Origin: Blastomyces gilchristii SLH14081
Taxonomy: Eukaryota > Ascomycota > Eurotiomycetes > Onygenales > Ajellomycetaceae
NCBI RefSeq assembly: GCF_000003855.2
Contig: NW_003101672.1
Coordinates: 246,351-310,350, forward strand
Direction: 5' to 3'
Length of the DNA stretch: 64,000 nucleotides
The stretch's first letter is position 1, and each line of letters begins with the position of its first letter. Below, one piece after another: positions 59,839 through 64,000 of the stretch. The notes under the pieces are model-generated. The model saw only the letters and a list, made by a program, of their open reading frames with translations. It was not told the origin of the DNA and ran no database searches. A program made the position numbers and the translations under genes.

Positions 59839-60168
59839 TGTGATGAGCTGCGCCTGATCAATTATATAGACTATTCTATTACACTTCATAGATTCTTCTG
59901 CTTCACTTCATAGATTCTTCCACTTCACTCTTGAACATATATGCTCTGATTCTCAGCCATTCTTGATTGCTGATTCTCGGCCGCCATGAACGTGTATAGA
60001 TTCTTCCACCCCGAAGCTCCACTGTGTACACTATCACATATGTGTATAAATATTCACTTCAATCACTGATTTCTACACTTTCTCTTTCTTTCCTTCTCTA
60101 ACATTTTTCTCTTTGTTATATAAGACCTATCAATATCATACCAATCTATTCGGCGTAGACCTCTTACA
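59839..60168 (+). repeat. A5 3' LTR (330 bp)
   Basis: The inner edge is mutated (TGTGATGAGCTGCGCC); the outer edge keeps CCAATCTATTCGGCGTAGACC. Mirror image of the 5' LTR pattern. Confidence 0.94.
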
Positions 60169-62157
60169 ATCTGAGATGTAATCATTAATATTAGAGAAAG
60201 AGATAAGAAATCTAATAAAGATTATTTACAGTATTTTATAAAACTGTAATATAAATTGAAATCTGTGAAAACAAAGTTATGAAATAAGATCTAAATAATA
60301 ATATTTATAAAAAGACTGAATAAAAATATGAAGAATAGACTTATTAAGTAAGACTCTAAGTTCTTAACTCTGAAGAAACTAATAACTCTTATTTATCACT
60401 TATAGATTACTATGAGAATTATATATTTATAGAGAGTAGATTACTGATCAGCTCTGTAAGAGTGAGAATAACAGAGAATAAATTTACTGAGAAAAGATAA
60501 TAAAGTATAAAGAGATTTATATCTGATTACTGAGTAGAGAGAGAGAGCTTCATAAGCTTCTATTAACAGAGTATATAATAGAGAGACTAAGAAAAAGAGT
60601 CTCTACTTTATCTATTTTAAATTAGAATATCTCTGTGTTAACTGTTCTGATAAACTGAAATAGAAATTTAGGAAGTTACAGACAGAGTTAGTAACTGTCT
60701 TCTTAAGAGTCTTAAAGCTGATATCTAAATCTGTTACTCTTTCAATAAAAATACATACTTGTAAGAAGAGACTGTATTGTGATACTAAAATCTCATAAGT
60801 ATTCAAAGTATTAATAAACTTAAAATCTCAGATCACTATAGTTACTAGTATCTCTAAAGCTTGTAAAGTGAATAAGCTGAGTGATGAAAACTGAGAATCT
60901 GCTCTCATAATAAGCAGAATATGAGAATTCAGATCTAAGAGCTGAGAGACTTCTAAGAGTTATCTTTAAATTGTAAGATCTCTTCAGAACTTGAAGAAGA
61001 TTTATAGAAACTGTAGTTATTACAGATATTACAGATAATATATACTTAAGACTTATATAACTCTAAAGATAAAATCTATATATAGTTATTTATAAATCAG
61101 GTTTATACTTCTAATCAGTGTTAATACACTTACTTATAAAGATAGAATTAGTTAATGCTATAGAATTGATTAGAAAAGATAAGCTTATCTATATAATAAC
61201 TTTATAAATGTCTGAGAACTTTACAGTTATAAAAACTTTGTTTCAGATATTAGAGAAATACTGAGATCTTACAGAGATATTCAGTTTAGCTAAGATAACT
61301 AAGCTTTTATCTTACTATAAGAAGAATCTAATAATAGATTTAATAGAAGAGTAGAAACTCTTCTAAAGATTAATCTATAAGCTCTTTTACTATAAGATAG
61401 AAGCTCTGTGAGATTATATAATAAAGAATCTGAAGAATAATTTTATTCAAATCTTACAGATCTCTATAAGAGTCTCTGTGATATTTAGAAAGAAGAAGAA
61501 TAAAGATCTGAGATTGTATATAAACTACTGTAATCTAAACTTCAAGATTATAAAGAGTCATCACTCTCTATCTCTGATTGAGAATGTAATTAACTGTCTT
61601 ATAGAAGCTATGATATTCATATAATGAAATATAATTAATATATATATATAACTGTGAATATAATCTGAGAATAAATAAAAGACTGTCTTTAGAACTGTGT
61701 TAAAAGTATTTAAATATCTAGAAGTGTCTTTGAATTTAACTAATATCTCTATGATATTTCAGTCTTTTATGAATAAAATACTTGATATATATCTAAATGT
61801 CTATATAATAATATATCTGAATAATGTGATAATGTACTTCATGAAGAAGAACGAATACACTGAGTATATAGAAACTATATTAAAGATCTTAAATACAACA
61901 GAACTGTATATTAAGCTCATAAAGTGCAACTTCAGTACTTACTGAATTAATTTTCTAGAATATATAATCACTGTAGATAATATTCAGATATAATCTTTAT
62001 AAATTGAGATAATTCTATCATGACTGAAGCTAACTAGTATTTATAAGATTCAGATCTTTCTGAGTTTTATGAATTTCTATAGATAGTTTATCTTTACATT
62101 TATAAGAATCTTCTTGATTCTTAATTTCTTATAGACATACTGAAGAATGAAAATCAG
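60169..62157 (+). mobile_element. Element B5, right part: gag end to RT, truncated
   Basis: B5 resumes after A5 with the ATCTG duplication and runs through gag into RT. The open frame 61697-61945 is RT with YLNN at the catalytic position. The match to B1 and B2 ends near 62157, just after the RT (equivalent to about 26400 in B1), where family C sequence begins. The RNase H, integrase, chromodomain and 3' LTR of B5 are missing. Confidence 0.87.
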
Positions 62158-62586
62158 AAGAGAGAACTTATCTGACTCATCAACTACTTCATCACAAACT
62201 CAAATTATGTACAGTGAAAGAAGCATACAATATTCTTATTATACAGAAACAGATATGCTATCTGTGATAGAAAATACTGCAATTGAGTATATCTCAGCAG
62301 AGAACAGATAATCAGACTTCTACAATACAAGTCACACACTCAGATATAATGAATCTAGATTTGAATATCATTGCTAAAGCACTGAATTCTCTGAAAAAGA
62401 GATTCTCTGAGTGAAAATCTTAATATTGTGAGTATTGAGCTTGCTTCAACTGTGAATATCAAAATTATGATATCAAAGATTGCACACAGCATGTGCAGTC
62501 AAGAGAAGTAAGAGAGTTAAAAAACTAGCAGAATTAGTGAGCTCAGAAACACTTGCTAATATTCTATGAAAAGTCTTTATATGAAT
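62158..62586 (+). mobile_element. Element C2, gag fragment of family C
   Basis: About 430 bp matching the minus strand of C1 at about 51090-51480. It includes the knuckle CFNC, EYQNYDIKDC (His lost to Tyr, last Cys kept) and the KEVRELKN segment after it. It is plus strand and lacks both ends, being bounded by truncated B5 and by LINE L1b. It is less mutated than C1 in places, so it helps to infer ancestral states. The exact left junction is uncertain by 10-20 bp. Confidence 0.8.
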
Positions 62587-64000
62587 TAGATCACTCCACC
62601 ACGAACTCGCTCAATTTTTCGAATAAGAACCCACCGATAGATCCATCGAAGAGCCCTCGATCATACGAGGATTTTGACCCCATCGCCGACCGCATTCCCC
62701 GTGTGGTGGTGGAGTTATCCAGCCAAACGTGAACCAGACATTGTTCAAAACTCCTGTGTGGGATTATCCCCTGTTCACCCCTACCACACCACAACCCCGG
62801 GCCAAATTGCCATACAAATTGTAAGGCGAGGAGACCTAGCCATATGCACCAATCTTCTCGATTTTGGAAGATCCCTGATCTGTAATTGTGGAGATATCTG
62901 AGAAGCAACTTCCGCGAAAAGCCTGTCTATCTTTGATGTTCCAAAACATCAATGCCAAGTCTCACCCACGTACCGCCCTTGCCAATCTGGCCCACCTCCG
63001 GCAGAAAAATACAAAAAGATACCTCGGCAATAGTATCAAGCACATAATCAACAGACACATCTGAAGTGCATTCTTCATGAAAACCCTGTCTATCTTTGAT
63101 GTATCAAGACATCAACACCAAGTCCCACCCTTGTACTGCTCCTTCCAATCTGGCCCATCTCTGGCAGAAAAATACAAAAAGATATCTCGGCAACTGTATT
63201 CAATACATAATTGACAGACATAATAACTATAAAATCAGTATACTTCAAGGTCTGACTGAGCCTTTGATCCCTGCACAGTGAGATATATTAAATCTAGTTT
63301 TAATATCTCAATATTCAATAAATTCTGCAAGAGATTGAGAACAGCAATACTAGATTTCTATTGAATTTGAGAATTAACTCTATATTAATATAATCATTGA
63401 CAAAGTCTTCTATTTTAAGATATAAATAATCAGTTTCTCTACATTCTGCTGATAATATTTATATTATTATATAGAAACAGACTTATATTCTCTATAATAT
63501 CAAGACTCTGAAGAGGAAAAGTCTTAATAGAGAGTATACAGTAGTGCATATTTTAGCAGTTTCTATTTCATTCTTCTGCAGTAGTTAATGTAAAAAAAAA
63601 GATCTTAGAAATAGTTTTCTACTTCTTTTGAAAAAGTAAGATGTTTTTCTCTGAATTTTATATAATATTCTTACAAAGAATTAAAAACAGAGTTGTTTTC
63701 TGTTATAATTTCACATTCTTTTAAGTAAGAATTACTTTTTCAGTGACTGAAGAGCTTTTATTAATACTTAATTCTGTTTTACACTTTTTATTAACTGATT
63801 TGAGTTGCACACTTGTTGTATGAGAAGAATTGAATAATTTAGAATAAAATTGAATAGTTTTAATCAATTTCTCTACAAAAAATTGATTTATTTTTTATCA
63901 GTTTTTCTCTTAAAAACTGTCATATCATCTGATTTATTATTAGTTGATATTATACTTTTTCTCACTATATCTCAAGAAAGAGATTGTAAAGATTTTATTA
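62587..64000 (+). mobile_element. LINE L1b, 5' part, continues beyond the window
   Basis: A second LINE copy beginning with the same CTCCACCACGAACTCGCTC head as L1a. It continues collinearly through the GC-rich head, the 164-bp duplication (AGTCTCACCC near 62958 and AGTCCCACCC at 63121) and the AT-rich leader, to the window end (equivalent to about 12810 in L1a). The ORFs lie off-window. The A-run near 63592 is shorter than in L1a (near 12389). Its 5' end being essentially full length suggests a complete insertion, but the right duplication cannot be checked. Confidence 0.92.

Larger units (their letters stand above)
54353..60168 (+). mobile_element. Element A5, complete family A gypsy retrotransposon
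   Basis: A 5816-bp plus-strand element with two 330-bp LTRs and TSD ATCTG, inserted in the gag region of B5. The pre-insertion sequence is recognisable from B1 (24415-24440). It is the best-preserved A copy: gag, protease, RT, RNase H, integrase and chromodomain can be followed in order with mainly TGA interruptions. A purine-rich tract GAAAGAGAGAGG (59823-59834) just upstream of the 3' LTR is a likely polypurine tract for plus-strand priming. Confidence 0.95.

Noticed and set aside
311..60168. Dating insertions by 5'/3' LTR divergence
   Set aside because: LTR differences are position-dependent transitions from RIP-like mutation rather than clock-like change.
62591..62908. Minus-strand frame of 105 codons in the LINE head, shorter version at 11420-11674
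   Set aside because: Lies wholly in the LINE 5' leader, on the antisense strand, with no recognisable motif; a plus-strand frame overlaps it. Preserved because the head is little mutated.
1..64000. TGA read as Trp (alternative genetic code) or an AT-rich organelle genome
   Set aside because: TAA and TAG also interrupt the same frames, the LINE copy L2 uses TGG at the same positions where L1a has TGA, and GG/CC/CG loss extends to non-coding LTRs. Mutation explains it; nothing organellar is present.

Overview
This is a stack of dead transposable elements from a repeat-rich, AT-rich compartment of a fungal nuclear genome. A filamentous ascomycete is most likely. The grounds are Ty3/gypsy elements with chromodomains, a LINE of Tad1/I-like layout (zinc-knuckle ORF1, then endonuclease, reverse transcriptase and RNase H), and dense C-to-T / G-to-A transitions like repeat-induced point mutation (RIP). 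I cannot name the genus. I see no host protein gene, rRNA, tRNA or CRISPR array. Almost all of the window resolves into four families, labelled here only for this window: A (chromodomain gypsy, about 5.8 kb, LTR about 312-330 bp), B (chromodomain gypsy, about 7.25 kb, LTR about 258 bp), C (gypsy without a visible chromodomain, 8.2 kb, LTR 167 bp) and L (LINE, 7.7 kb). A fifth family, D, is seen only as one 119-bp LTR.

Layout, left to right. A1 (minus) runs off the left edge. It is split by A2 (minus, 311-6106; TSD ATAAC), and A1 itself lies in B6 (minus, to 8831). A short family A internal piece, A3, follows (8832-9190). B4 (minus) starts at 9191 and is split by B3 (minus, 11116-41473; TSD GTTAC). 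B3 holds three later insertions: LINE L1a in its 3' LTR (11341-19058, 14-bp TSD), B1 (plus, 21845-29968, TSD TCAGA) and B2 (plus, 32435-39685, TSD TATGT). B1 in turn carries the 5'-truncated LINE L2 (22440-24119, 14-bp TSD). B4 ends abruptly at the D LTR (43721-43839). Beyond that are the 5' leader and 5' LTR of a family A element (A4), probably the same element as A3. Next come a short unassigned AT-rich stretch, C1 (minus, 44737-52973), more unassigned sequence, and B5 (plus, from 53468). B5 is split by A5 (plus, 54353-60168, TSD ATCTG) and truncated near 62.16 kb against a fragment of C (C2). LINE L1b starts at about 62587 and runs off the right edge.

Coding capacity is ruined. Gag, protease, RT, RNase H, integrase and chromodomain can be followed by eye in the LTR families, but TGA replaces most Trp codons and TAG/TAA many Gln codons. 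The RT catalytic YLDD reads YLNN, YLDN or YLND in the LTR elements. The best-preserved protein is the C-terminal RNase H part of LINE L2 (284 codons open).

Two observations stand out. First, in every LTR element with both ends visible, the outer edge of each LTR keeps its CpG, CC and GG while the inner edge of the partner LTR has lost them, so mutation fades toward element borders. Second, C1 carries, downstream of pol and on the opposite strand, a decayed extra gene with a TATA/CT-rich leader, an S/T-rich part, a CxxCxxC...CxxC...C block, a Gln run and a coiled-coil-like end. A 1.8-kb unexplained segment after the chromodomain in family B may also once have encoded protein. Family assignments rest on recognised motifs and on comparison between copies in this window; no database search was possible.
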